NCBI RefSeq assembly: GCF_026212465.1 | Contig: NC_080056.1 | Span: 10,218,392 to 10,282,391, forward strand | DNA: 64,000 nt | Direction: 5' to 3' | Source: Amaranthus tricolor | Taxonomy: Eukaryota; Streptophyta; Magnoliopsida; Caryophyllales; Amaranthaceae | Part shown: piece by piece, positions 24,603 through 37,300 of the stretch | Layout of the letters: every line of letters begins with the position of its first letter | Position numbering within the stretch: position 1 is the stretch's first letter | The notes under the pieces: generated by a model | Seen by the model: the letters and a program-made list of their open reading frames with translations, nothing else | Told to the model about the DNA's origin: nothing | Databases searched by the model: none | Program-made: the position numbers and the translations under genes

Positions 24603-25290
24603 AGCGTCAACAATGTATAAGTGTTGAAATTTCGCTGAACTTGAATTATCTGGTAGTAAACTTTCAATTCTATGACATGTTCACCCTCGCACTCGAAATA
24701 CATATAGGCCCTGACCCATATTAATAGTTTTTTCTATGTGGCCACCCATAGAAGTAAACGCAAACATCATGTTGTACCCTTTAATTCGTTTCATAAAGTG
24801 CTTACTTCGTATGTCGTTACCATGTAGAAGGGAAGAAATTAATTGAAGTGGCTCTTGTAGCTTAAGAAGTGCAACTTTTCCTTTTCTGCAACATAATGAG
24901 AAGGGGTGCATTATTTGTTTTTCTCCTATCTACTCTTTCAAGGCTCCACATATTTACATCACACTCTTCACACAAAAGTGTCGGATCTCTAATATCCATA
25001 TACCCTATAATAAAAACATTAAAAAAATTATTTACATAATTTCAATATATATAATAATTGATTTCCTAATTGTTATGCTTTTCTTAATTAGTAAGTTTTG
25101 TTTCTAAAATTTGGACAAACTTTCAGTGTTATGGCACGAAATAACATCTATAAGAACAACTTTAATTATAAAGTAGCTTATTAATGTTAATATTTGGTGA
25201 ACATCAATAAACAAGCATTTTAGATATAATATTTTTTTACCTGACATGTCTTCATCTATAATATCTTCAATATGTGGGTTGCAATCATAT
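24603..25290 (-). pseudogene. Helitron N-terminal exons (zinc-binding region)
   Basis: Exon 25241-25290 (minus) reads YDCNPHIEDIIDEDMS and has a GT donor. It splices in frame to an exon starting at 25004 after an AG. That exon reads GYMDIRDPTLLCEECDVNMW, with a CEEC Cys pair, then FSLCCRKGKVALLKL, LLHGNDIRSKHFM, GYNMMFAFTSMGG, and at the end CHRIESLLPDNSSSAKFQHL. These are landmarks of the N-terminal region of plant Helitron proteins. A frame change occurs near 24680. Another possible upstream exon reads SDYISEASDLENILD at about 25390-25550, but its phase does not fit. Confidence 0.75.
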
Positions 25291-25300
25291 CTATAATGGT

Positions 25301-26220
25301 AACTTTTACAAAAATTTTAAATTGAATATGTTCATAATAAACATAAAAATATTAATTAATTTAAGAATTCATTTATTAAATATACCTATATCGACAGTTG
25401 CATGATTCGGCCGACCACTATCAAGTATATTTTCTAAATCGGAAGCTTCTGAGATATAGTCTGACGCTGCAATTGTACTACAATTTTGAAGATACTTACT
25501 GCCCAAAATAGATTGGCCTCCAAGAGTGATCATTCCACAGTATACCACTAAAATGAAATATTTATGGTATCATATAACCATAAATAATAACTAATAAAAA
25601 CTAATTTAATTTATGTGAATATAAGCAATTCCAACATTTTAATATAGATACCAATCATTTGTTACATCACTAAATGGTGTCCGTGGTGTTATACTTGTAC
25701 TCACAATATCGTTTGTTGGCGATTGATTTGGAAAAATATTACACGTACATAAATATGAAAATATTTTAAAATGATACCAAATTTATAATTCTTAAAAGTG
25801 TATCACAATCACTAACAACTTAATTTTAAGTTTAGATCGAATACTAATCAATTGATGCGACTGTATTCTAATTTTTCAATCTTTTATTTCGTATAATCTC
25901 TTTTCTAATTAATCTTGATGCGTTTGCATTTTGCATGGTGCTCTAAATTTATAATACCATTGTCTAATTGGAAACAATAAAGTAAAATACACATAATTAC
26001 ATATTAAATTATAAGTTAAATCATATAAAAATAATATAAAAAATTGAATCTCAATGTTAACTTGTATTTGGAGTTAATTCTTGTGGGTTCTTCTCTGTGC
26101 AAAGTCTTCATTTCCAACGTTTAGGTGCATTCAAATCATCCATTGGAGTATGATTATAAAATAAAATTAAAAAATATGTCGTAAAACATATAAATATAAT
26201 TTAAGGCCGTTATCATTAGA
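25301..26220. other. AT-rich, possibly the 5' part of the Helitron
   Basis: Apart from the possible exon near 25390-25550 mentioned with the Helitron N-terminal exons, nothing was recognised. A Helitron 5' TC terminus could lie here but has no distinctive signature. Confidence 0.3.
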
Positions 26221-26224
26221 TGTG

Positions 26225-26400
26225 ATATTATATATACTCCTTCGCAACCGCAAATAATCTCATTTTATTTTGACACGGAGATTATTTAGTTTCTTAGATT
26301 CAGTTGTGATATATTAAAAAGTAAGACAAAAAATATAGTAATTACAAATAATATAGTCAATAAGAGAAATACGAAAAATTTATTAGTACGGTCCCAAAAA
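26225..26400. mobile_element. Truncated MITE-like fragment (CTCCNTCCG-type end)
   Basis: The left part reads TATACTCCTTCGCAACCGCA, then AATAATCTCATTTTATTTTG, resembling Stowaway-like MITE ends. The expected complementary right end was not found, so this is a fragment or a weak match. Confidence 0.35.
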
Positions 26401-26504
26401 ACAAAGTTAAGCAAATTGAATGGAAAAAAAAACATATCAAAATATATTTATAATCATAAGAGCATCCTTAATAGGGGGATTTTCCTTGTTCATCAACTCA
26501 TAAG

Positions 26505-28010
26505 TGAAGACTCAACTCTCTTAAAAGATGATAATTTATAACACATATTAATTAAACAAATAAATTAAGTAAGTATATTTTACTTGTTTAAGTTGGTCCA
26601 AAATCATATTAAATATAAAGTGAATAAATGATATATATTTTAAGCCCGAAATATTGAAATACGTTTAAATGACTTAAGTTTATATTAAGGTTGAATTTAT
26701 AAGTTTTGAAATAAGATTAAATGGTTTTAAGATAATTATGTTTAAGATAAGGTTATTTTCGTGGTTATCATTTGAAATATTTTAATAGGTCAAGGTATAT
26801 TAAAATTAACTTTGAAATATTTTAACAGGTCAAAGTTTATTAAAATTATTTGAAATATTTTAATAGGTCAAAATATATTGAAATTAAGTTTGAATATATT
26901 ATTGCACGTTTTATTTTAAATTTGAATTTGAATTTAAAATGTGTTTTTAAGATATTTAGATGATTAAATGTTAAAATATAAGTTTCACACATTTTGTAGT
27001 ACACGGTTTATATTTGAAATTAAATAAGTTGTTAATAAGCTATGCTAATTAAAGAGTTTCCCATAAATAAGATGGCAATTTAAATTGATGCTAAAAATAG
27101 TAAAAGACAATTTAAATTAATGCTCAAAATAGAAGTTAATTTTGAATAATTATTTACACGTTATTTTATCTGGTTTTTGCTGAGTTTTCAATATCTTGTA
27201 TGAGTTCTAACGTGGCAGCACATCAATGGTTAATAAAAACAAATTACAGCACACAATGACGTAATTATATGAGCTATCAGTGAAACGTCAGTTTGAGTTA
27301 AAGTTCAAGATCTTGAAGACTGGCACAGATTAACCAGATCAACGAAATTGACGGATGAAGCTTTCTTGCTCTACAAGGATATGTTGAGGCGTGACATATA
27401 TAAATACAAGGCTTCGTTCAAGAATTAAGTTTTGCACCTCTTGTTACAATTTTCTCTCTTACTGAAATAAGATCTAGTATTCTCTAAGTGTTCAAAAGAG
27501 TTGTAATTCTTAGTTCATCTAGCTCTTACAATTTGTAATAAGATTAAGTGTTAAAAAGAGTTAGAATTTTCATAGATTAATACGCCTAACTTAGAATGCT
27601 TTTTAAAGTGTTCAATTTTGTAATCTCTATTGTGAGATTGGGATTTGCAGTTATTAAGGGATTTGTAAGACGTTCTTCAAGGGAAGAACGTGGTGAGAGA
27701 TAGAGAGATCTTCTAAATTGTCTTAAAGTCTATTTATAAAAGGCGTTGAATCCTACCGGTTGGAAGAGAACCCATAGGCGGGGAGTAGGTTGTTTAGAAC
27801 CGAACCTTGTTAACATATCGTGTGGTATTGTTTATGTTTATTTCCGCATATACGTTATAGTTTTATTAATCGACCTAAATCTATTCTAGAAAACAGTTTT
27901 GAAAGCTCACCTAAGCTCTTGAGCTAACCTTCCACACAAAAATTTTAAACGGGCATACTCTCTATTCACCCCCTCCCTCTTGGGAGTATTTGACCTCCTA
28001 TGAACTTTCA
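26505..28010 (+). repeat. 5' LTR of copia copy 1 (1,506 bp)
   Basis: It begins TGAAGACTCAACTCTC and ends CCTATGAACTTTCA. It pairs with 40644-42146. A TATATAAATACAAGGC block at about 27396 is a plausible core promoter region for the element's transcript. The U3 part contains direct repeats of TTGAAATATTTTAATAGGTC at 26770-26885. Confidence 0.9.
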
Positions 28011-28011
28011 A

Positions 28012-28026
28012 TTGGTATCAGAGCTG
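28012..28026 (+). promoter_or_regulatory. Primer binding site, initiator-Met tRNA type
   Basis: TTGGTATCAGAGCTG lies directly after the 5' LTR. TGGTATCAGAGC is the usual complement to the 3' end of plant initiator methionine tRNA, which primes minus-strand synthesis. Confidence 0.9.
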
Positions 28027-28056
28027 AGTTTCACATATAAAGATTAATATCTTGTG

Positions 28057-29138
28057 ATGGATCCGATAGAAGAAAGTTGTTTGCTCAAGGTCGTTCGTGC
28101 CCTAGACCTCCTTTGTTTTGTGGAACAAATTTCTCTCATTGGAAAAATTTGATGAAGATGTTTGTGATTGATCAAGATATGGAACTTTGGGACATCATAA
28201 CTAAAGGACCTAAGGTACTCATGAAAAAGGACGCTCAAGGAAATGATGTGGTAAAATCCGAATCCGAATACTCACAAAGTGATTTGGAATCCGTTTCCAA
28301 AAACTACAGGGCAATGAATCAATTGTGTTGTGCTTTGAATGGTACCGAATTCAATAGAGTTTCGTCATGCACAAGTGCTAGGGAAATATGGGATAAGTTA
28401 GTTGTGACATATGGAGGAACAATTCAAGTAAAGGAGACTAAGATTAACATCCTCATGCATCAATACGAAATGTTCAAGATGAAAAAGGATGAGAATATTA
28501 ATGAAGCTCAAGACTTGAGAGTTCTATCACTTGACGATCTCCTTGGAAAGCTCACAACTCACGAACTAACCCTACATGATGATGGAGAAAGTGATGTAAC
28601 ACGTTCCATAAAGAATCTTGCTCTAAAGGCAAAGAAACATTTTGAATCCTCAAGCGATGATGCAAAAAGTGATGATGAGGAAGATCCATTTGCCTTGATC
28701 ACAAGAGTTCTAGAAGGAATCATGAAGATGCGAAAAAGATTTAAGAAATTTAAATCTAGAAACAAAGGTAAATCTTCAAACTCTAACTCTAATTCTAGAA
28801 CTAAGAAACTTACTTGCTTTGAGTGTGGATCTATAGAACATCTTGTAAAGGAATGCCCTAAGAAGAAAAGGGAATCTTACAAGAAAAACAAGAAGAAACA
28901 AGCAATGGTTGCTACATGGAGTGATTTTGAAGGATCAACTGAACCTGAAAGTGAAGATGGTCAAGCTCATCTATGTCTTATGGCCAATGATGACAAAGAT
29001 GATGATCTAGATCAAAATCATAAAGAGGTACTTGACTTTCTTAAGTCTTGTTCTAAAGACGAATTAGTTAAAGCTCTCTTTGACATGTTTCAAATTAAAA
29101 AGATCTTAAAAGATAAGAAAAAATATTCTAGAAAATAG
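28057..29138 (+). pseudogene. Copia gag, N-terminal and first zinc knuckle
   Basis: ATG at 28057 opens MDPIEE. A small deletion compared with the second element (47731) shifts the frame by 28077, after which it stays open to TAG at 29136-29138. Features include the gag_pre/UBN2-like N-terminus FCGTNFSHWKNLMKMFVID and ELWDIITKGP, the LYXX-rich EIWDKLVVTYGG block, a zinc knuckle at 28815-28856 (C-X2-C-X4-H-X4-C, CFECGSIEHLVKEC), and a very Lys/Glu/Asp-rich C-terminal part. Gag forms the particle that holds element RNA. The frameshift near the start marks it as defective. Confidence 0.85.
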
Positions 29139-29608
29139 AATTCGTCACTATGTCGAAGGTTGTGAAGACCTTATAAAGAAAAATGAATCGCTAAAGGCTA
29201 AAACAGTAAAATTTGAAGAGACTGTCAAAGTCTTGAAAGAACAGAATCTCAGCCAAATGAAAAAGCTCATTGATCTTAAGAATGAAAATAATGATCTTGA
29301 ATCCAAGCTCAAGACTCTGAGACACAAGTCTGAGAAAAATTTACAAGCATTAACAAAGTTAAATAACTTCGAATCTAAATTTACAAAAATGCTTACACGT
29401 CAAAAATGACTCAATGAAAAACGTGGTATAGGTTATAATAATGTTACACATAACTACAAGAGTAAAACCGCATTTGTTAAGAGTGCATACAAACATAGAC
29501 GCATACCTACTTGCTCCTTTTGTTGCAAAGAAGGACATCTTAAGTTTGCATGTCCCTACAGACGTAAGGACAAATATATCATTAAGAATTCCTTTCCTCT
29601 TGAATAAC
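29139..29608 (+). pseudogene. Copia gag C-terminal extension with coiled coil and second zinc knuckle
   Basis: Past the gag stop, another frame encodes a heptad-rich helix (GCEDLIKKNESLKAKTV, KKLIDLKNENNDLESKL), then a TGA near 29408. It continues to a second zinc knuckle, CSFCCKEGHLKFAC, at about 29512-29553, and YRRKDKYIIKNS. A long gag with a coiled coil and two knuckles is characteristic of the SIRE lineage. Stops and frame changes show decay. Confidence 0.75.
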
Positions 29609-29740
29609 GTGGGCAGATAAAGCAAATATGGTTTCCTAAAGGGATAAGACCACCTAACATGGTTTACCCCGAATAAGGTCCCAAATTTTTCACTTGGTTA
29701 GCTAAGTAAAGTTGAGAAAGGTTATTTTTTTGTTTTGTAG

Positions 29741-30948
29741 GAAAAGCAAAAGTGGATCTTAGATAGTGGATGTTCGAGAAATATGAGTGGTAAAGTTTCT
29801 TTATTTTCTAAAATTAAAGAAAGATGCAATGGCTCGATCACCCTAGGTGACAAAGGTAAATGCAAAATTTTAGGTGTTGGCAAAGTTGGTAAGAATCCTT
29901 TTAAAACTATTGATAACGTCTATTTAGTTGAAGGTCTAAAATTTAACTTTTTAAGTGTGTCTCAAGTATGTGAGAAAGGTAATGGAGTAATCTTTGATAA
30001 AGAAAAATGTCTTGTTAAAAACCCTAACACCGGAGATACATTTATTACCGCCCTTAGACATGATAATGTTTATGCTTTGAATACTAATGAAATTGCAGCT
30101 CAAAATTTCAAGTGCTTGAAGGCTATGCAGATGATTCAAACCTATGGCATAGACATCTTGGTCACATCAATACCCATACCATGCATGAATTGGTAAGTAA
30201 GGAACTAGTTAAGGGACTTCCAGCTCTTGACTACAAACACAGTTCTACATGTGACGCATGCATTAGAGGTAAACAAGTAAGAAGTTTATTTAAACCGAAG
30301 AAAATGGTAAGTAATTCAAGACCATGTGAACTTTTACACATTGATCTATGTGGTCCAATGCGTGTACGGAGCATACGAGGTAAATCTTACATTCTAGTTA
30401 CAGTTGATGATTATTCTAGATTTATGTGGGTTGATTTTTTGAAGGATAAAAGTGAAGCCTTGAAACCGTTCTCAAGACATTGTAAAGAAATGCAAACTCT
30501 GCTGAATCTTCCAATAGTCTCAATTAGAAGTGACCATGGGAGAGAGTTTGATCAACTAGGCTTTGATTCCTTTTGTGAAAAATACGGTATAACCCATAAC
30601 TTTTCAGCTCCTAGGAAACCCCAACAAAATGGCGTGGTTGAAAGGAAAAATCGTACTTTAGAGAAAATGGCTAGGAAAATGCTTATAGAGAATGGATTAG
30701 CCAAAAATTATTGGGCCGACGCTGTTAACACAACAAATTATGTCTTAAATAGGTGCCTCATTAGACCTATAATCAAGAAAAACCCCTACGATTTATTTAA
30801 AGGAAGAAAACCAAACATAGCCTACCTTAGACCATTTGGTTGCAAATGTTTTATCCATAATAATCGTAAGGACAATCTAGGTAAATTTGATGCTAGAAGT
30901 GATGAAAGTATATTTCTTGGATATTCACTAAATAGAAAAGCTTATTGA
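29741..30948 (+). pseudogene. Copia protease, GAG-pre-integrase and integrase
   Basis: Protease begins around WILDSGCSRNMSG (29751-29790), with the catalytic aspartyl DSG, and continues as ITLGDKGKCKILGVGK and FNFLSVSQVC. A frame change occurs at about 30110-30196. The GAG-pre-integrase zinc motif follows: LWHRHLGHIN and then CDACIRGK (HHCC). The integrase core shows the D,D,E set: the D of IDLCGPM, the D of RSDHGREF, and the E of QQNGVVERKNRTL. The region ends at YDLFKGRKPNIAYLRPFGC and FLGYSLNRKAY with a stop at 30946. The enzyme inserts element DNA into the chromosome. Confidence 0.88.
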
Positions 30949-32598
30949 GTTCTAAATAAGCGTACAAGTATGGTTGAGGAAACTATACATGTAGTATTTG
31001 ATGAATTCGACAATGGAATATTAACTGAAGGATTTATAGAGTTAAACCTTAAAAATCATTTTGATGATATAAGTGATGACGAATTGAATGCCAATGATAT
31101 TAGTGAAGTTAAAAGAAAAAACATGCAGGATACCATACAAAGTCTTGATGAGGTTGAAGAAAAACACGTTGTAAACATTGAAGACTCACAGCCTGATCTT
31201 GAGACCCAATCTCAAAACCTGGAAACAACTCCTGAATATACTGCTTTAGATAGACCAATTAGAAACTCCTCAAATGAAGTAGGATCAAGTTCTTTGAATG
31301 ACTACACACCATCCATACTACAAAGAAGACTTAGAATGTCATCTCAACATCCTCCAGAAAACATCATAAGTGATCCAAACAAAGGTACTCAAACTCGATC
31401 CTCTCTTAAAAATTTATGTGCATTTTCTGCTTTTGTTTCTCTTGTAGAACCAAAGGATGTTAAAGAAGCAATGCAAGAACCAGAGTGGATCATTGCTATG
31501 CAAAATGAATTAAATGAATTCGAAAGAAACAAAGTTTGGGATCTAGTTGAAAGGCCACCAGATCGTACCATCATTAAAACTAGATGGGTCTTTTGTAATA
31601 AGCTTAACGAGGATGGAGACAATATAAGGAATAAAGCAAGGCTGGTAGCTCAAGGTTATAATCAAGAAGAAGGAATGGATTATGGCGAGACTTTCGCTCC
31701 AGTTGCAAGGTTAGAATCTATCCGTATTATGCTTGCTTTTGCTTCATACATGAATATTAAACTATATCAAATGGATGTTAAATGTGTTTTCTTAAAAGGC
31801 TACTTACAAGAGGAAGTATATGTTAAACAACCACGTGGCTTTGAAAATCCCGATCCACCTAATAATGTGTTTAAACTAAACAAAGCACTATATGGCTTGA
31901 AACAAGCTCCAAAGGCTTGGTATGACAGATTTAGCTCACATTTACTTGAAAATAATTTTGAAGGAAGTAAAATTGATAAAACACTTTTCATTAAAACTAA
32001 AGGAAAAGACATCCTTGTTGTTTAAGTATATGTTGATGATATATTGTTTGGAGCTACTAATGATTCTTTGTGCAAGGAATTTTCTGAGATCATGTACAAG
32101 GAATTCAAAATGAGCATAATGGGAGACTTAACATTTTTTCTTGGACTACAAATAAAGCAAAAGAAAGATGGCATATTTATTTGTCAAAGTAAATATGTTA
32201 GAGATTTGCTAAAGAACTACAGTATGGATCAATGCAAAGATGCTAATACGCCTATGGGTGCAACACTAAGTCTAGACCAAGACATAAACGGTAATGTTGA
32301 TCAAAAGACTTATAGAGGTATAATTGGTTCTTTATTGTATTTAACAGCTAGCCGTCCTGATATTATGTTTAGTGTTTGCTTATGTGCACGTTTTCAAGCT
32401 AACCCAAAAGAATCTCAATTAACAGCAGTTAAGAGAATCTTTAGATATTTGCATGAGACTAAAGACTTTGGTTTATGTGGACATTTTAGTTTGATTGATT
32501 TTTCAGATGCTGATCATGCTGGTTATAAAATGGATAGAAAGAGCACTTCGGGATCGTCTCAATTCTTGGGAAATTCATTGATCTCATGGTACTCTAAA
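30949..32598 (+). pseudogene. Copia reverse transcriptase and start of RNase H
   Basis: After an acidic linker, RT begins at MQEPEWIIAMQNELNEFERN (about 31470) and runs through TRWVFCNKL, KARLVAQGYNQEEGMDYGET, FAPVARLESIR, MDVKCVFLKGYLQEEVYV and KALYGLKQAP. The catalytic YVDD lies at 32028-32039. A TAA at 32023-32025 precedes it in frame where the second element has a Gln codon. C-terminal RT follows (DLTFFLGLQIKQ, GSLLYLTASRPDI). RNase H starts at DADHAGYKMDRKSTSGS. The gypsy element interrupts the frame at 32599 after ISWYSK, and RNase H resumes at 38395. Confidence 0.9.
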
Positions 32599-33414
32599 TG
32601 ATGCAGGTGCATCTAAAACAAATTTTCATGAAGCCCAATTCAAAGTATTGCTAGCAACAACTAGCTTACGAGTATTGCTCATACAAATTACCAAATGATT
32701 TGAGAATGAATAGCAAATGAAGAGGGCTTCCTAACAATGAAGAAAGCTCACCTACTTGCTTAGGTTTCCCACCCATGCAGAAAGCTCACCTACTTGCTTA
32801 AGCTATTAGCTTACTTACCCTATGTTAAGTAACCTTTCTAAGCACCGCTATGTGTTGTCTTCTTTACTCATCAAAGCTACCTAATAGCTTAGGTTAGGTG
32901 GCACAAGTTAAGACATGGAAGAACACTAATTGAAGAAGGAAGCTGCCAACCAAAAAGGATGATTTACAACTCATCTTCTTAGCATTTTCGTATTCTTTCC
33001 TTCCTCTTAAGTTTTCCTTTAGTGTTAAGTAATTTTACCTATAAATAGCCATGTATGGTTCGTTGTGAAATCAGAATTTTGAGAGTGAAATACAAGCATT
33101 GTGCATAGAATAAACTTAGTTTACATGTGTTTAGAGCATTTGGGTCTTTTATGAGAACAAGTGTTCTGTCCAAAAAATCTTAAGACCTTTTTCAATATAA
33201 AAGCAAGCCTTTATATTGTGGTGGTTTAATTTCTAGCTTAACTTGTTGAGAAGTGTTCCGCTTTGAGAGTTATACTAGTTTCAAATACAAATCGTGTGTA
33301 GCAACCTTTAGCATGTCTAGAGAAATGTTGTTGCATCAGTCCATTTAACCATCCTTTGTTTATCATTATAACGGAAACACACATAGACCATATCACCCTA
33401 AACCTTATGCACCA
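32599..33414 (+). repeat. 5' LTR of the nested gypsy element (816 bp)
   Basis: It has the same length as the 3' LTR at 37579-38394. It contains an internal pair of AGAAAGCTCACCTACTTGCT repeats (about 32740-32800) and a CTATAAATAGCCATG block near 33040, a plausible TATA element. Confidence 0.92.
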
Positions 33415-33415
33415 T

Positions 33416-33430
33416 CTTGGTATCAGAGCC
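33416..33430 (+). promoter_or_regulatory. Primer binding site of the gypsy element (iMet type)
   Basis: CTTGGTATCAGAGCC lies two bases after the LTR. TGGTATCAGAGCC complements the 3' end of initiator Met tRNA, as in the surrounding copia element. Confidence 0.88.
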
Positions 33431-33727
33431 ATGGTTATTTCGGTATGTTTTTATCCACAAAAGAGCCCCAAAGACAACCCCAAAACACCACACACAAAAA
33501 CAAACACTCTGCTGAATTAGTTTTTCTGTTCCAGATTACGCAGGTCATACCTAATTTTTTCGGAGTCCAAATCAAGAAATTATTTTTTTGATTTTGGGTA
33601 TTTTTTTTGTCCTCTATGCACCCGTAAAATTTCATAATTTATAGATTTTATTTGCTATTTTTTTGGGCACCTTTTCAAAACAGTGTCAAAGCTGATTTTT
33701 AGTGAGGTAAATTTCTATTTCATACCT

Positions 33728-34560
33728 ATGGAGAATGTTGAAGAACCTACCACCTTTACTAGTTTTTGAAAAGGAATGTCATTTGAACAGGCTAAAATAA
33801 TGGGTTTGGAGCATAGTGTTGAAGCCCTCAACGCTAAGCTTGATCTTGTACTTAGCCTGGTTATATCTCCAAAGAATAGAACAAGGCGCATTGAGAATGA
33901 ATCAGAACATGAGGATGCCACTATCCGCGCTAGTTCTCAAGAATTGGAAAGTGATTTTTATGAGGTGCCACGAAGGAGAGGAGTTAAAAGATAAAAAAAA
34001 AAAAAGAGACATCATACAAAGCCTTAAGTTAGAGCTCCCAGAATTTGATGGTGATCTTGATCCTAAAGTAGTCATTGAATGGATGGCTAGGTGTGATCGA
34101 ATTTTTGAAGTAAAAGAATATGATGATGAGGAATGTTTTATGGCTTCTGTAATTAAGTTGAAGGGATATGCATCCCTTTGGTGGGAGAATTTCAAGAAAC
34201 AACGTACAAAGATGGGAAAATCAAAAGTATAACAATGGAGCAAAATGAAGAAATTGCTCAAAGAACGTTTCATTCCATCAAACTACACCATCAGTCTTTA
34301 CAATCAAATGGCTGAGTTAAAGCAGGGTAGCTCAGAAGTTGCTGAATATATTCATAAGTTTGAGAAGTTCTTAATGAAGGTGGATATAGATGAACGAGAA
34401 GAGCAAACAATGGCTCGATTCCTTAATGGCCTAGAACGAAATATAGCACGAAAGGTAGAATTGCAACCTTATTCTACATTAGATGAATTATTTTATTTGT
34501 CCTTAAGGTGGAAAAGCATGCTAGGGAGAAGGCAGTTAAGAAGCCATGGAAGAGTACACA
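33728..34560 (+). pseudogene. Gypsy gag
   Basis: ATG at 33728 opens MENVEEPTTFTSF, followed by an in-frame TGA (33767-33769). The frame continues as MSFEQAKIMGLEHSVEALNA, a short coiled-coil-like segment. An A-run at 33992-34004 is associated with a frame change. After it comes the retrotransposon gag domain: ELPEFDGDLDPKVVIEWMAR, LKGYASLWWENFKKQR, MKKLLKERFIPSNY and EVAEYIHKFEKFLMKVDIDE. Stops and frame changes at about 34230 and 34500-34590 mark decay. Confidence 0.85.
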
Positions 34561-36004
34561 CAACGTTCCCAAAATGGGAATCACATACATGAAGAAAGAA
34601 AGGCCTTCAAAGAAAGTATTTGATCATAAGGAGAAAGGAAGAGTTGTTGCTCCAAATAGCTCCAAAGAGTCCGTTAAATCCTTTAAATGCAAGGAATACG
34701 ACCACTATCAATCAGAGTGTCCAACATGGCGTGTGATGACCATTGGAGAAATCCAGCACATTGAAGCTGAAATTGGAAAGCAATCAAAAGAACCCATAAT
34801 TGATGAAGAAGAAGAAGAAAGTGTTACGGAGGAAGAAGAGGCAACCTTAGGTCCAGTTGAAGGGACCTCTTTGATGATTCGAAGAGCACTTCATGCATCC
34901 AAAGAAACTGAAAGCCAACGAGAGAAAATTTTTCACACTCAGTGCTTTGTACAAGGAAAGGTATGTTCTTTGATTATAGATGGTGGAAGTGAAATCAATG
35001 TTGCCTCTCAAACCATGATAGACAAACTTAACCATAAAGTTATTAAACACCCACGTCCTTATAAGCTTTATTGGTTAAATAATGGAAATGCAGTTAATGT
35101 GAATAAGCAAGCATTAATCACTATTAGTTTTTGAGATAAATATATTGATAATATTTTATGTGATGTGTTACCCATGGATGTTTGTCATATTTTTTTGGGT
35201 AGACCATGGCAACATGATAAAAGCACAGTTCATGATGGTCGCAAAAACACTTACTCTTTTAAACACCAAAACAAATTCATCACACTTACCCCGTCACCCT
35301 TACCACCTAAAACTGAAACTCCACAACAAAAGACCAACCCTCCAAATAAAAACCCTCCGAACAAAAAGACCTTAATCCTGTCCAAAGCTCAATTGGAGAA
35401 GGCGTTAGAAAAAAGAAAACCTATGTGCTTATTGTTATTGGTGGAGAAAGGAGAAGCAAAGGAAATGGAAGTACATCCTAAAGTGGCACCAATTATACAA
35501 TCTTTTCTAGATGTTTTTCCAAATGATCTACCTATAGGATTACCTCCTCTACAAGGAATTGAACATCAGATTAATATTATGCCTGGTGCTCCATTACCTA
35601 ACAATCCAGCATATAGATGTAATCCACAAGAAGCGGCTGAATTGGAAAAGCAAATTAATGAATTTTTGTCTAAGGGGTTTGTACAAGAAAGTATGAGTCC
35701 ATGTGCAGTGCCTGTCATTTTGGTTCCAAAGAAGGATGGTACCATATGTATGTGTATAGATTTTCGTGCCATCAACAACATTACTGTGAAATATAGGTAT
35801 CCTATACCCCGATTAGATGATCTACTTGATGAATTACATAGGGCAACTATATTTTCAAAAGTGGATTTGCGGAGTAGATATCATCAAATTCGAGTCAAAC
35901 CTGGAGATGAATGGAAGATAGCTTTCAAAAGAAAAGGAGGTTTATTCGAGTGGAAGGTCATGCCTTTCGGTTTAACTAATGCTCCAAGTCATTCATGCGT
36001 CTGA
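34508..36004 (+). pseudogene. Gypsy nucleocapsid knuckle, protease and reverse transcriptase (5' part)
   Basis: The first frame (34508-35134) has a degenerate zinc knuckle, SFKCKEYDHYQSECP, in which the first Cys is Ser, an acidic linker, and aspartic protease around CSLIIDGGSEINVAS. A TGA at 35132-35134 follows, and another frame (35165-36004) carries MDVCHIFLGRPWQHD and then RT: FLSKGFVQESMSPCAVPVIL, KKDGTICMCIDFRAINN, YPIPRLDDLLDEL and FSKVDLRSRYHQIRV, then FGLTNAPS, where a frameshift ends it at 36004. Confidence 0.88.
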
Positions 36005-37300
36005 TGCACGAGGTACTGCATCCCTTTATTGGTAAATTTTTTGTATTTTATTTTGATGATATTTTAATACATATCAAGAGTGAAAAAGAACATTTACAGC
36101 ATCTTAAGTTAGCTTTTCAAAAATTGAGAGAAAACAAGGTGTATGCAAAAAAAGAAAAATGTGAGTTTTTTTGAAAAAGAGTTTGTTTTTTGGGCTTTGT
36201 GATATCACAAGAAGGAATTTCAATGGATAAAGCCAAAGTGGAAGCAATCAAATCTTGGCCAACCCCCACATCAATTACTGAAGTTTGAAGTTTTCATGGT
36301 CTAGCATCGTTTTATCGAAGATTCATTAGAAACTTCAGCATAATACTAGAAGCTTTGACTGAATGTATCAAGAAGGATGTTTCTTCATGGACACCAGCAG
36401 CTTACAAGCATTTGATACTCATAAAATGAAGCTGAGTGAAGCTCCTGTACTGGCGTTACCTGATTTTTCCCAAGTGTTTGAAGTTGATGGTGATGCTAGC
36501 AGAGTTGGAATAGGAGTTGTAATATCACAAGGAGGACGTCCAATAGCCTACTTCAGTGAGAAACTCAATGGTTTAAGGCTTAATTATTCCACATATGACA
36601 AGGAATTTTATGTTGTTGTTCGTGCACTTGAGTATTGGAGTCATTACCTACGTCCAACTCAATTTGTTCTTCATTCTGATCATTAATCCCTGAAATATGT
36701 GAATGGCCAACACAAGCTCAACCCACGCCATGCCAAATGGGTTGAATATCTACAATCCTTCAATTTTGTCTCGAAGTACAAAACTGGAAAATCAAATGTT
36801 GTTGCAGATGCATTATCACGACGTTACTCCATGTTGTCCCTATGAGATGCCAAAATACTTGGTTTCAGTCATATAAAGGAGTTGTACATGGATGATCCAG
36901 ATTTTGCAGCTATAGTTACAACCTTTTCAGATGGACATCAAATTCTTAATACTCTATGCAAGATGGGTTTCTTTTCAAACGCAATCGTCTATGTATTCCC
37001 AAGAGCCTTGTTAGGGAATTATTGGTGAAAGAAGTCCATAGTGGAGGCTTAGCTGGTCATTTTGGAATTAACAAAACTATTGACATATTACAGGAACATT
37101 GTTATTGGCCGAAGCTTGCAGGAGATGTTCATGCAGTTATTTCTCGGTGTGGAACGTGTCGAAAGGCTAAAGGTCAATTCCACCAAGGATTATATTTGCC
37201 CCTGCTAGTTCTAGATCAACCTTGGCAAGATGTTAATATGGATTTCATCGTTGCTTTACCAAGAACACAAAGAGGCCGAGATTATATGATGTGGTTGTAG
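36005..37300 (+). pseudogene. Gypsy RT catalytic part, RNase H and integrase zinc domain
   Basis: Past the frameshift the sequence reads FFVFYFDDILIHIKS, with the catalytic-type FDD near 36050-36060. TGA codons interrupt it near 36170 and 36287. RNase H shows [50 protein letters not shown] and VLHSDH, then TAA at about 36684. The integrase zinc domain is in frame 36956-37300: VHSGGLAGHFGINKT, CYWPKLAGDVH and CGTCRKAKG (HHCC). It is followed by the start of the catalytic core, [15 protein letters not shown], with the first catalytic Asp. Confidence 0.88.
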